From Phytopythium helicoides (lineage: Eukaryota; Oomycota; Peronosporomycetes; Pythiales; Pythiaceae): a DNA stretch of 64,000 nucleotides. The notes beneath the pieces were generated by a model. It worked only from the letters and a program-made list of their open reading frames with translations. It ran no database searches and was not told the origin of the DNA. Numbering within the stretch: the first letter of the stretch is position 1; each line of letters starts with the position of its first letter. The DNA is taken from NCBI GenBank assembly GCA_024867545.1, contig JANFNE010000046.1:248001-312000 (forward strand). The letters are read 5' to 3'. This document shows, one piece after another, positions 1 through 10,100 of this stretch. The position numbers and the translations under genes are program-made.

Positions 1-1
1 C

Positions 2-388
2 TGGGGAAGCAAGAAGCAGTCAAGTGTGTCTCTATCGACAAGCGAAGCGGAGTACATCGCGCTCAGCCTGGCCATCCAAGAAGGCAAGTGGATTCATCGC
101 GTGGTTTGCGAGATCCTTGCGGCTGCGAACAAGTCGGGACCAGAGCTCATGATCCGCGAAGACAACCAGTCGTGCATCAAGATGACCAAGAACCCGGTCA
201 ACCACGGTCGCGCCAAGCACATCGACATCAAGTACCATCACATCCGCGACGAAGTCAAGCGTGGTGAAGTCAAGCTCGAGTACTGCGAGACTGCGACGAT
301 GCTGGCCGACATCATGACCAAGGCGCTCCCGGGACCTCGCCACACGGAACTCACGGCGGCTCTCGGCATCCATGGGACTTCGCATTGA
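2..388 (+). CDS. Ty1/copia retrotransposon pol, 3' end (RNase H domain), partial
   Basis: The open frame enters from the left edge of the window and stops with TGA at 386-388. It encodes the RNase H end of a copia-type polyprotein, which removes the RNA strand of the RNA/DNA hybrid during reverse transcription. Visible landmarks are a WGSKKQS lead-in, LSTSEAEY (acidic residue of the active site), REDNQSCI (second acidic block), HIDIKYHHIRD and LADIMTKALPGPRH, in the usual order and spacing. No stop or frameshift is seen in these 128 codons, so this copy looks younger than the gypsy debris to its right. The integrase and RT parts would lie outside the window. A purine tract and an LTR-like start follow within 10 bp, as expected for the 3' end of an element. 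Whether the whole element is intact cannot be seen. Confidence 0.9.
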   Translation, partial: WGSKKQSSVSLSTSEAEYIALSLAIQEGKWIHRVVCEILAAANKSGPELMIREDNQSCIKMTKNPVNHGRAKHIDIKYHHIRDEVKRGEVKLEYCETATMLADIMTKALPGPRHTELTAALGIHGTSH

Positions 389-395
389 GGGGGCG
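386..395 (+). other. Polypurine tract of the copia element
   Basis: The purine run overlapping the pol stop codon (TGAGGGGGCG) sits directly before TGTTGAGGG. This is the standard place for the plus-strand primer of an LTR retrotransposon. The call rests on position and composition only. Confidence 0.55.
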
Positions 396-829
396 TGTTG
401 AGGGTAGTCGGTTTGACCTGGACCGACTAGCCCGAGGCAATCCAATGCGATCCCACGTTGATTACGCTCGTCGATTACGCCAACTCGTGGGTACGAGATT
501 GTGGGTGCAAGATGGGATCCACGTGGCGCCCTCTGATTGGCTGCCGTGAATCAGTATCCAGGAAAAGATCAAGTAGAGTGAACCCAGTAAAGGACAGGCA
601 GGCTTAGAGGTAGCAAGTAGTTGCGAACTAAGGACCTCAATCGAATCACTTTCGAATCTTCCTTCTACCCCTCAAGTGGTCTTCGCTCCGGTCTTCTGTC
701 CAAGTGAAGAACTCCCTCCGCTCTGCCCAAGCTCCGTGTCCAAGACCTCACTACCTCCAACAAAAACTTCAATAAATCGTTCATCTCTGTCTGACCAAAT
801 AACGTTTTGGGCTCATAACTGAACGATCA
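396..829 (+). mobile_element. Candidate copia LTR (3' LTR, right end not fixed)
   Basis: The sequence starts TGTTGAGGG right after the pol stop and purine tract, the expected left end of a 3' LTR (TG at the terminus). It has no coding content. It carries an AATAAA at 771-776, which fits the polyadenylation signal of an R region. The right end is uncertain: a CA dinucleotide occurs at 795-796 and another at 828-829, and gypsy gag-like coding sequence begins soon after, near 843. The other LTR is outside the window, so the ends and the target-site duplication cannot be checked. No TATA box is obvious. Confidence 0.5.
771..776 (+). promoter_or_regulatory. AATAAA polyadenylation signal in the LTR
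   Basis: A canonical AATAAA hexamer lies inside the candidate LTR, about 375 bp from its left end. It is consistent with 3' end formation of the copia transcript. A single hexamer can also occur by chance. Confidence 0.35.
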
Positions 830-842
830 CTTTCTCCTCGAA

Positions 843-1204
843 TGCCGTTCCTCTCAAATTCGGCATGCGCGAGGGAATCACCCGCAATTGCCTCGTTCGT
901 GCTGAGCCCAAGACCCTCAAAGAGGCATTTGCCCTCGGGCTACGCAAGGACTACATGGTTGCGTCGTCGTACGCGAAGTCGCTGTCGGCTGAGGCTCGGG
1001 TGAGTGCTCCCGAGCCGATGGAGATCGATGCGATCGAACCATCCTATCCAAGTGGGTCTCCTGGCGGTCGTGGTTGTAGCCGAGGTCGTGATGGCCATAG
1101 TCAACTGACCTGCTTCCGCTGTCAGAAGCCTGGTCCCCGTGCAACGGAGTGCCGCGCACCTGCGCCCATTCTAGCGAGTGTCGAGGCGGCAGCCAAGTCT
1201 GCTG
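843..1204 (+). pseudogene. Ty3/gypsy gag, C-terminal part with damaged zinc knuckle
   Basis: The frame, readable from about 843 and with an ATG at 865, encodes a gypsy capsid/nucleocapsid tail. It has a capsid-like stretch (GMREGITRNCLV, then LKEAFALGLRKDY), the PMEIDAIE segment that often precedes the nucleocapsid, and a CCHC-type knuckle at about 1111-1152. In the knuckle the three cysteines keep their spacing (Cys, 2, Cys, 4, x, 4, Cys), but the zinc-binding histidine position is proline, so metal binding should be lost. The N-terminal half of gag is absent; the copia LTR-like sequence abuts it. The frame then runs into protease-tail sequence in another frame, so this is a dead fragment. 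Confidence 0.8.
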
Positions 1205-1208
1205 CTGC

Positions 1209-1345
1209 ATTCTTGGAATGCCATGGCTGGCGCGCTACCAGCCCGAGATCGACTGGCTCGGCCGATCAGTGAAGCGCCGCCGCGATTTTGACGTCAGCGA
1301 GGTCTACACACACCTCCTGGTCGCGCCCTGGGACAGGTCTCACGT
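1209..1345 (+). pseudogene. Ty3/gypsy protease C-terminal tail
   Basis: In the third plus frame the stretch ILGMPWLARYQPEIDW (about 1209-1256) is the hallmark end of a gypsy retropepsin domain, followed by SVKRRRDFDVSEVYTHLLVAP. The catalytic DTG/DSG part that should stand about 80 residues upstream is missing. The frame joins almost directly to gag sequence that lies in another frame. This indicates an internal deletion of most of the protease together with a frame change near 1205. Confidence 0.75.
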
Positions 1346-1482
1346 TGTAGCCGTGGATATAGGTCCACGACCCATTCTTCCCAACGAGCGAGCGATAGCT
1401 CTCTTTGTGAAGTCTGCGTCCAGGTTATCTGGGAACATCTTGGCCATGAGACAACGAGGCAACTTAAAGCGCCTATGATGGC

Positions 1483-2502
1483 GTGGGGTCCGCCCCGCGC
1501 CCCGAGATGATAGCAGCAGCGGTTGAGCATGTGAGGCTCCCGCGCGTTATGAAGAGTGTGGCGGTAGAGCATACGAGCCTCCCGCGTGAAGCGAAGATGA
1601 AGGTGTTCGAGTATTCGAGTCTCCCGCACCGAATCTTCCCGGACAGACAACATGTGACGCCGCCAGTTGAGATGCCCATGGCCGTGCAGCAATACGTGAT
1701 GCCACCGGTCGAGCGAGTCCCGGTCGAGCAGCAAGCGGTCCCGAATGCAATGAGCGACTTGCACATGACATCAGGCATCTCACTTGAGAGCAGTGGTTCC
1801 AAGCGCGCGAAAAACGACCCAGCCGCGTCGCACGAGATCCGCGTAGCATTGTGCGCGCGGACTATGATGTGGAGGTGCTGTGACGCAGCAATGAGTGCGC
1901 GCACCATCCAATTAGACAACCAACCTCGCGAAGCAACAACAATCATATCGTTGCCGACAATTTCGTGGAAACAGTTTCTCCACAACCTGAATAAGGGAAA
2001 TGTAGAACAAGTGTGTGCTGTTGTTGCCGAGAAGATAAAGGGAGACGTCACGTCCGTCGATTTGGTTGTTGGTAAAATTGCTATTGAAAGACCGAAGAGC
2101 GCCAATCAGAAATTGGCGCGCGAAGAGCGCTATGTCGCGCAATCATGGGAGACACTTAGGGCCTCAAGCAACCCGGTCTATAAACTTGTTCACGAAATCG
2201 CGGATATCTTCCCTGGTGAGATCCCAGTCGAGCTTCCAGTTGACCGCGGTGTGCGGGACGAGATTGGTCTCGCGCCTTGGACAAGTATTATGTTACTCGA
2301 CAGTGGTTGCTTCCACGCGAACAAGTCAAGGCGATCGATGAATTCTTTTGAGGCCCGCTACAAGGCGGGTCACGTGCGTGAGAGCGTGTCTCCACATACC
2401 AGTCCGACCTTCTGCGTGAAGAAAGCAATGGGAGGTTGGGGCATCTTCCACGCTTTCAACAAGCTGAACGATGCCACCATCCCTGCTCAGACGCAAATCC
2501 CG
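1483..2502 (+). pseudogene. Ty3/gypsy linker and N-terminal reverse transcriptase
   Basis: This frame covers a proline- and glutamate-rich linker (about 1483-2140) and then the start of RT. The RT part shows NPVYKLVHEIADIFP and EIPVELPVDRGVR (2170-2266), then RYKAGHVRESVSPH, SPTFCVKKA and HAFNKLNDATIPAQ up to about 2502. Those are the fingers and first palm strand of a gypsy RT. The segment 2288-2345 gives RT-like sequence only in a neighbouring frame, so single-base indels flank it. Several normally fixed residues are changed. The catalytic YxDD palm box and everything after it is absent; the next recognisable sequence is the end of integrase. Confidence 0.8.
1525..1650 (+). repeat. Three degenerate 42-bp tandem repeats in the gypsy linker
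   Basis: GAGCAT-type starts occur at 1525, 1567 and 1609, each followed by a CTCCCGC block. The period is 42 bp (14 codons). In protein this reads as VEH/VEH/FEY, each followed by a xxLPR/LPH motif. The repeats are imperfect and sit between the protease and RT parts of the broken gypsy element, so they probably belong to its polyprotein linker. Confidence 0.6.
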
Positions 2503-2510
2503 AAAAACGG

Positions 2511-2740
2511 GTGCTTGGCGACGCGTACACACTCGCCATACCAACTACGATGCGCCTGCACCCGACGTTCTACGTCGAAAGTCTAAAACCATACTACCCA
2601 GCAACAATCCCAACTACTATGGCTTCTTCAAGCTCTCGAGTTGGCGGATCTCTTCCACCGACATCCCGTGACCATGGAGCTGGTGCTCAAGGAGACGAAC
2701 ACGAGCGTGCAACTCCTCCGCAGGCTGTCGTGCACTCGCG
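2511..2740 (+). pseudogene. Ty3/gypsy integrase C-terminal tail
   Basis: In the third plus frame, VLGDAYTLAIP, LHPTFYVESLKPYY and a serine-rich low-complexity tail correspond to the C-terminal DNA-binding end of a gypsy integrase (the usual form is an LHPTFHV..LKPY block). It starts only about 8 bp after the last RT codon recognised at 2502. The rest of RT, RNase H, the zinc-binding domain and the DDE core of integrase have therefore been removed in one internal deletion. The frame runs to a stop at 2793-2795, but beyond about 2750 the opposite strand carries a different retroelement fragment. Confidence 0.7.
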
Positions 2741-2749
2741 CACTCAGCA

Positions 2750-3975
2750 ACAAGCAATAACGGCAAGCAATAACGCTCATCGCATGCTGAACTGAAAGCC
2801 GCGAGTCAACTACGATGACGATCTCCCGTATTCCCATCAATAAGCACGCACTCATCCCTCAATACATGCCGACACATTCTACTTCGTTCACAATTGCGAC
2901 GTCAAGATGGGCAGATGCTGCGAAATCGATCTCCCATTGCGAAAGTTTCTAGATGATCCAGAAAGAGGCTCCTATTCCACCACTCTTCTCGGGCTTTGCC
3001 GATCCGTTGAACTTTACCATATATCCATCAAACCGTCGTGGAAGCCGATCACACATCAGGTGTGGGTCAATTCAAACTGGACAGACCGAACTCTTGAGCG
3101 GGGTAAGTTCCACCACCGATTTATCGAGACTAATTGATGGTGTGGTGTAATCAATGCATGAATCAGTTCAATGTATTTGGTTCTTCCTCACCCTAACCAT
3201 CAGGCTCTGTGGAGACAACATCACAGCAAATTGAACCATTCGTCCAATGAGGTGCTTCGACTTGTACACCCACTCTAGCGTGGAGAATCGCATAAACACC
3301 GTGATTGGTCGTCTAGCGGGCTGTCCGCTACAGACTTTCAACACGCGGAGCAACACAAGCACATCTCATTCCAATGGGTGGTATCTCGTCTCTGAGTCGT
3401 TCAATACGCGACTACAAAATCGCACGGGGTGCAGCACGCCATTGTGCATCTGCAGCCCGTTGCGAGGAGAGCCCAGCTGTTTGCAATAAACATGATGTAG
3501 ATCCACATCCGGTTGGAAATGCTTCAGCACGGCACAGCTGTAGTTTTTGCTTTGAGCGTTTCGAAAGTAACACGAGCTGGTCTAGTCGCTTTTTTTTGAC
3601 AGGAAACCTTTATCATTGAGCTGGGAGAGTGCCTCTCTGTAGAATCCTGGATGAACCGGTTATAGCAGTTCAGCACTCCCAAGAAATTATGGTCGCGTTT
3701 TCCGTGGAGGGAGAATGGCAAGTCTTTTAGCTGTCTTACTTTATTCTTGCCAAGGGAAACACGAACTTTCTGACGAGGTTTGATTCATCTGGGCAATACA
3801 AAGTGCGCTCGTAATGCAAGAAGCATATTGAAGCATATGTCTCTAGAAATAGAGATAAAAAATTTTTCCTATGGCGTTCCATGCAAGGGCAAAATGAGCA
3901 AATGTGATTTGCGGAATGTGCTTCAGTAAATTCGATTACATCCACAGGAAAAGCCACTAACGCAATATACTACGA
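2750..3975 (-). pseudogene. Antisense Ty3/gypsy remnant: RT, RNase H and second (archaeal-type) RNase H
   Basis: Reading down the minus strand, recognisable pieces come in true pol order. They are the YxDD neighbourhood (AFPVDVIEFTE, 3954-3922), thumb (MERHRKNF...YCPDES, about 3882-3775), connection (FLGVLNCYNRFIQD, 3685-3644, then TFETLKAK, 3568-3545), RNase H (VLLRVLKVC and FMRFSTLEW, 3362-3168), and a second RNase H. The second domain shows KFNGSAKPEKSGG (from about 3014), VNEVEC (about 2891-2874) and IVIVVDSRL (to about 2796). Damage is heavy: one Asp of the RT active site reads Val, the first acidic residue of the second RNase H reads Asn (3006-3008), stops fall in frame at 2949-2951 and 2859-2861, and several frame changes occur. 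Tandem RNase H domains are known in some oomycete and plant LTR elements. Integrase sequence is not seen beyond 2750. Confidence 0.75.
2751..2775. repeat. 13-bp-period direct duplication at the sense/antisense junction
   Basis: CAAGCAATAACG occurs at 2751-2762 and again at 2764-2775. It lies where the sense integrase tail gives way to the antisense gypsy remnant, so it may mark a break-and-repair junction. The copies are short, and chance slippage would explain them equally well. Confidence 0.45.
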
Positions 3976-4140
3976 GGATAGCTCGATATTTATCACTTTA
4001 CGAAAAACCACCTCGCCAACTGCATCCAGGCTTTGTAGTCTTTGCCGCTAACACTGCGCAGCTGCGCATTGCTGCAGAACGCCGCTAGCCCGAGGCATAC
4101 TGCATCGGATATCGCAAGACAACAGCACTTGCACTGGTAC
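3976..4140. other. Unique spacer between retroelement debris and satellite
   Basis: This stretch of about 165 bp has no match to the monomer and no recognisable gene on either strand. It ends abruptly at 4140, where the first satellite unit starts. No direct repeat, inverted terminus or partial monomer marks the left border. Confidence 0.5.
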
Positions 4141-7100
4141 GGAGTGGTGCGAATGGATTTGGACAAGGTGGATGTGTAAATGTGGAGAATGCAAGTGAGT
4201 GGAGAGGGCGTGTGAATATGGTGGGCGCGGGCGGAGCATGTGGCCGCGCCGATATGGAGTGGTGCGAATGGATTTGGACAAGGTGGATGTGTAAATGTGG
4301 AGAATGCAAGTGAGTGGAGAGGGCGTGTGAATATGGTGGGTGCGGGCGGAGCATGTGGCCGCGCCGATATGGAGTGGTGCGAATGGATTTGGACAAGGTG
4401 GATGTGTAAATGTGGAGAATGCAAGTGAGTGGAGAGGGCGTGTGAATATGGTGGGCGCGGGCGGAGCATGTGGCCGCGCCGATATGGAGTGGTGCGAATG
4501 GATTTGGACAAGGTGGATGTGTAAATGTGGAGAATGCAAGTGAGTGGAGAGGGCGTGTGAATATGGTGGGCGCGGGCGGAGCATGTGGCCGCGCCGATAT
4601 GGAGTGGTGCGAATGGATTTGGACAAGGTGGATGTGTAAATGTGGAGAATGCAAGTGAGTGGAGAGGGCGTGTGAATATGGTGGGCGCGGGCGGAGCATG
4701 TGGCCGCGCCGATATGGAGTGGTGCGAATGGATTTGGACAAGGTGGATGTGTAAATGTGGAGAATGCAAGTGAGTGGAGAGGGCGTGTGAATATGGTGGG
4801 TGCGGGCGGAGCATGTGGCCGCGCCGATATGGAGTGGTGCGAATGGATTTGGACAAGGTGGATGTGTAAATGTGGAGAATGCAAGTGAGTGGAGAGGGCG
4901 TGTGAATATGGTGGGCGCGGGCGGAGCATGTGGCCGCGCCGATATGGAGTGGTGCGAATGGATTTGGACAAGGTGGATGTGTAAATGTGGAGAATGCAAG
5001 TGAGTGGAGAGGGCGTGTGAATATGGTGGGCGCGGGCGGAGCATGTGGCCGCGCCGATATGGAGTGGTGCGAATGGATTTGGACAAGGTGGATGTGTAAA
5101 TGTGGAGAATGCAAGTGAGTGGAGAGGGCGTGTGAATATGGTGGGCGCGGGCGGAGCATGTGGCCGCGCCGATATGGAGTGGTGCGAATGGATTTGGACA
5201 AGGTGGATGTGTAAATGTGGAGAATGCAAGTGAGTGGAGAGGGCGTGTGAATATGGTGGGTGCGGGCGGAGCATGTGGCCGCGCCGATATGGAGTGGTGC
5301 GAATGGATTTGGACAAGGTGGATGTGTAAATGTGGAGAATGCAAGTGAGTGGAGAGGGCGTGTGAATATGGTGGGCGCGGGCGGAGCATGTGGCCGCGCC
5401 GATATGGAGTGGTGCGAATGGATTTGGACAAGGTGGATGTGTAAATGTGGAGAATGCAAGTGAGTGGAGAGGGCGTGTGAATATGGTGGGCGCGGGCGGA
5501 GCATGTGGCCGCGCCGATATGGAGTGGTGCGAATGGATTTGGACAAGGTGGATGTGTAAATGTGGAGAATGCAAGTGAGTGGAGAGGGCGTGTGAATATG
5601 GTGGGCGCGGGCGGAGCATGTGGCCGCGCCGATATGGAGTGGTGCGAATGGATTTGGACAAGGTGGATGTGTAAATGTGGAGAATGCAAGTGAGTGGAGA
5701 GGGCGTGTGAATATGGTGGGCGCGGGCGGAGCATGTGGCCGCGCCGATATGGAGTGGTGCGAATGGATTTGGACAAGGTGGATGTGTAAATGTGGAGAAT
5801 GCAAGTGAGTGGAGAGGGCGTGTGAATATGGTGGGCGCGGGCGGAGCATGTGGCCGCGCCGATATGGAGTGGTGCGAATGGATTTAGACAAGGTGGATGT
5901 GTAAATGTGGAGAATGCAAGTGAGTGGAGAGGGCGTGTGAATATGGTGGGCGCGGGCGGAGCATGTGGCCGCGCCGATATGGAGTGGTGCGAATGGATTT
6001 GGACAAGGTGGATGTGTAAATGTGGAGAATGCAAGTGAGTGGAGAGGGCGTGTGAATATGGTGGGCGCGGGCGGAGCATGTGGCCGCGCCGATATGGAGT
6101 GGTGCGAATGGATTTGGACAAGGTGGATGTGTAAATGTGGAGAATGCAAGTGAGTGGAGAGGGCGTGTGAATATGGTGGGTGCGGGCGGAGCATGTGGCC
6201 GCGCCGATATGGAGTGGTGCGAATGGATTTGGACAAGGTGGATGTGTAAATGTGGAGAATGCAAGTGAGTGGAGAGGGCGTGTGAATATGGTGGGCGCGG
6301 GCGGAGCATGTGGCCGCGCCGATATGGAGTGGTGCGAATGGATTTGGACAAGGTGGATGTGTAAATGTGGAGAATGCAAGTGAGTGGAGAGGGCGTGTGA
6401 ATATGGTGGGCGCGGGCGGAGCATGTGGCCGCGCCGATATGGAGTGGTGCGAATGGATTTGGACAAGGTGGATGTGTAAATGTGGAGAATGCAAGTGAGT
6501 GGAGAGGGCGTGTGAATATGGTGGGCGCGGGCGGAGCATGTGGCCGCGCCGATATGGAGTGGTGCGAATGGATTTGGACAAGGTGGATGTGTAAATGTGG
6601 AGAATGCAAGTGAGTGGAGAGGGCGTGTGAATATGGTGGGTGCGGGCGGAGCATGTGGCCGCGCCGATATGGAGTGGTGCGAATGGATTTGGACAAGGTG
6701 GATGTGTAAATGTGGAGAATGCAAGTGAGTGGAGAGGGCGTGTGAATATGGTGGGCGCGGGCGGAGCATGTGGCCGCGCCGATATGGAGTGGTGCGAATG
6801 GATTTGGACAAGGTGGATGTGTAAATGTGGAGAATGCAAGTGAGTGGAGAGGGCGTGTGAATATGGTGGGCGCGGGCGGAGCATGTGGCCGCGCCGATAT
6901 GGAGTGGTGCGAATGGATTTGGACAAGGTGGATGTGTAAATGTGGAGAATGCAAGTGAGTGGAGAGGGCGTGTGAATATGGTGGGCGCGGGCGGAGCATG
7001 TGGCCGCGCCGATATGGAGTGGTGCGAATGGATTTGGACAAGGTGGATGTGTAAATGTGGAGAATGCAAGTGAGTGGAGAGGGCGTGTGAATATGGTGGG

Positions 7101-10100
7101 TGCGGGCGGAGCATGTGGCCGCGCCGATATGGAGTGGTGCGAATGGATTTGGACAAGGTGGATGTGTAAATGTGGAGAATGCAAGTGAGTGGAGAGGGCG
7201 TGTGAATATGGTGGGCGCGGGCGGAGCATGTGGCCGCGCCGATATGGAGTGGTGCGAATGGATTTGGACAAGGTGGATGTGTAAATGTGGAGAATGCAAG
7301 TGAGTGGAGAGGGCGTGTGAATATGGTGGGCGCGGGCGGAGCATGTGGCCGCGCCGATATGGAGTGGTGCGAATGGATTTGGACAAGGTGGATGTGTAAA
7401 TGTGGAGAATGCAAGTGAGTGGAGAGGGCGTGTGAATATGGTGGGTGCGGGCGGAGCATGTGGCCGCGCCGATATGGAGTGGTGCGAATGGATTTGGACA
7501 AGGTGGATGTGTAAATGTGGAGAATGCAAGTGAGTGGAGAGGGCGTGTGAATATGGTGGGCGCGGGCGGAGCATGTGGCCGCGCCGATATGGAGTGGTGC
7601 GAATGGATTTGGACAAGGTGGATGTGTAAATGTGGAGAATGCAAGTGAGTGGAGAGGGCGTGTGAATATGGTGGGCGCGGGCGGAGCATGTGGCCGCGCC
7701 GATATGGAGTGGTGCGAATGGATTTGGACAAGGTGGATGTGTAAATGTGGAGAATGCAAGTGAGTGGAGAGGGCGTGTGAATATGGTGGGCGCGGGCGGA
7801 GCATGTGGCCGCGCCGATATGGAGTGGTGCGAATGGATTTGGACAAGGTGGATGTGTAAATGTGGAGAATGCAAGTGAGTGGAGAGGGCGTGTGAATATG
7901 GTGGGCGCGGGCGGAGCATGTGGCCGCGCCGATATGGAGTGGTGCGAATGGATTTGGACAAGGTGGATGTGTAAATGTGGAGAATGCAAGTGAGTGGAGA
8001 GGGCGTGTGAATATGGTGGGCGCGGGCGGAGCATGTGGCCGCGCCGATATGGAGTGGTGCGAATGGATTTGGACAAGGTGGATGTGTAAATGTGGAGAAT
8101 GCAAGTGAGTGGAGAGGGCGTGTGAATATGGTGGGCGCGGGCGGAGCATGTGGCCGCGCCGATATGGAGTGGTGCGAATGGATTTGGACAAGGTGGATGT
8201 GTAAATGTGGAGAATGCAAGTGAGTGGAGAGGGCGTGTGAATATGGTGGGTGCGGGCGGAGCATGTGGCCGCGCCGATATGGAGTGGTGCGAATGGATTT
8301 GGACAAGGTGGATGTGTAAATGTGGAGAATGCAAGTGAGTGGAGAGGGCGTGTGAATATGGTGGGCGCGGGCGGAGCATGTGGCCGCGCCGATATGGAGT
8401 GGTGCGAATGGATTTGGACAAGGTGGATGTGTAAATGTGGAGAATGCAAGTGAGTGGAGAGGGCGTGTGAATATGGTGGGCGCGGGCGGAGCATGTGGCC
8501 GCGCCGATATGGAGTGGTGCGAATGGATTTGGACAAGGTGGATGTGTAAATGTGGAGAATGCAAGTGAGTGGAGAGGGCGTGTGAATATGGTGGGCGCGG
8601 GCGGAGCATGTGGCCGCGCCGATATGGAGTGGTGCGAATGGATTTGGACAAGGTGGATGTGTAAATGTGGAGAATGCAAGTGAGTGGAGAGGGCGTGTGA
8701 ATATGGTGGGCGCGGGCGGAGCATGTGGCCGCGCCGATATGGAGTGGTGCGAATGGATTTGGACAAGGTGGATGTGTAAATGTGGAGAATGCAAGTGAGT
8801 GGAGAGGGCGTGTGAATATGGTGGGTGCGGGCGGAGCATGTGGCCGCGCCGATATGGAGTGGTGCGAATGGATTTGGACAAGGTGGATGTGTAAATGTGG
8901 AGAATGCAAGTGAGTGGAGAGGGCGTGTGAATATGGTGGGCGCGGGCGGAGCATGTGGCCGCGCCGATATGGAGTGGTGCGAATGGATTTGGACAAGGTG
9001 GATGTGTAAATGTGGAGAATGCAAGTGAGTGGAGAGGGCGTGTGAATATGGTGGGCGCGGGCGGAGCATGTGGCCGCGCCGATATGGAGTGGTGCGAATG
9101 GATTTGGACAAGGTGGATGTGTAAATGTGGAGAATGCAAGTGAGTGGAGAGGGCGTGTGAATATGGTGGGCGCGGGCGGAGCATGTGGCCGCGCCGATAT
9201 GGAGTGGTGCGAATGGATTTGGACAAGGTGGATGTGTAAATGTGGAGAATGCAAGTGAGTGGAGAGGGCGTGTGAATATGGTGGGCGCGGGCGGAGCATG
9301 TGGCCGCGCCGATATGGAGTGGTGCGAATGGATTTGGACAAGGTGGATGTGTAAATGTGGAGAATGCAAGTGAGTGGAGAGGGCGTGTGAATATGGTGGG
9401 CGCGGGCGGAGCATGTGGCCGCGCCGATATGGAGTGGTGCGAATGGATTTGGACAAGGTGGATGTGTAAATGTGGAGAATGCAAGTGAGTGGAGAGGGCG
9501 TGTGAATATGGTGGGCGCGGGCGGAGCATGTGGCCGCGCCGATATGGAGTGGTGCGAATGGATTTGGACAAGGTGGATGTGTAAATGTGGAGAATGCAAG
9601 TGAGTGGAGAGGGCGTGTGAATATGGTGGGCGCGGGCGGAGCATGTGGCCGCGCCGATATGGAGTGGTGCGAATGGATTTGGACAAGGTGGATGTGTAAA
9701 TGTGGAGAATGCAAGTGAGTGGAGAGGGCGTGTGAATATGGTGGGTGCGGGCGGAGCATGTGGCCGCGCCGATATGGAGTGGTGCGAATGGATTTGGACA
9801 AGGTGGATGTGTAAATGTGGAGAATGCAAGTGAGTGGAGAGGGCGTGTGAATATGGTGGGCGCGGGCGGAGCATGTGGCCGCGCCGATATGGAGTGGTGC
9901 GAATGGATTTGGACAAGGTGGATGTGTAAATGTGGAGAATGCAAGTGAGTGGAGAGGGCGTGTGAATATGGTGGGCGCGGGCGGAGCATGTGGCCGCGCC
10001 GATATGGAGTGGTGCGAATGGATTTAGACAAGGTGGATGTGTAAATGTGGAGAATGCAAGTGAGTGGAGAGGGCGTGTGAATATGGTGGGCGCGGGCGGA

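Noticed and set aside
808..821. TGGGCTCATAAC resembling a tRNA-Met anticodon arm or a copia half-tRNA primer site
   Set aside because: It is in the tRNA sense, so it would prime an element on the opposite strand, and no such element is seen next to it. Too short to rely on.
5886..10026. A 4140-bp (36-unit) duplication suggested by the two GATTTAGAC units in block A
   Set aside because: The T-variant patterns after the two sites do not match beyond a couple of positions, so a simple segmental duplication is not supported.
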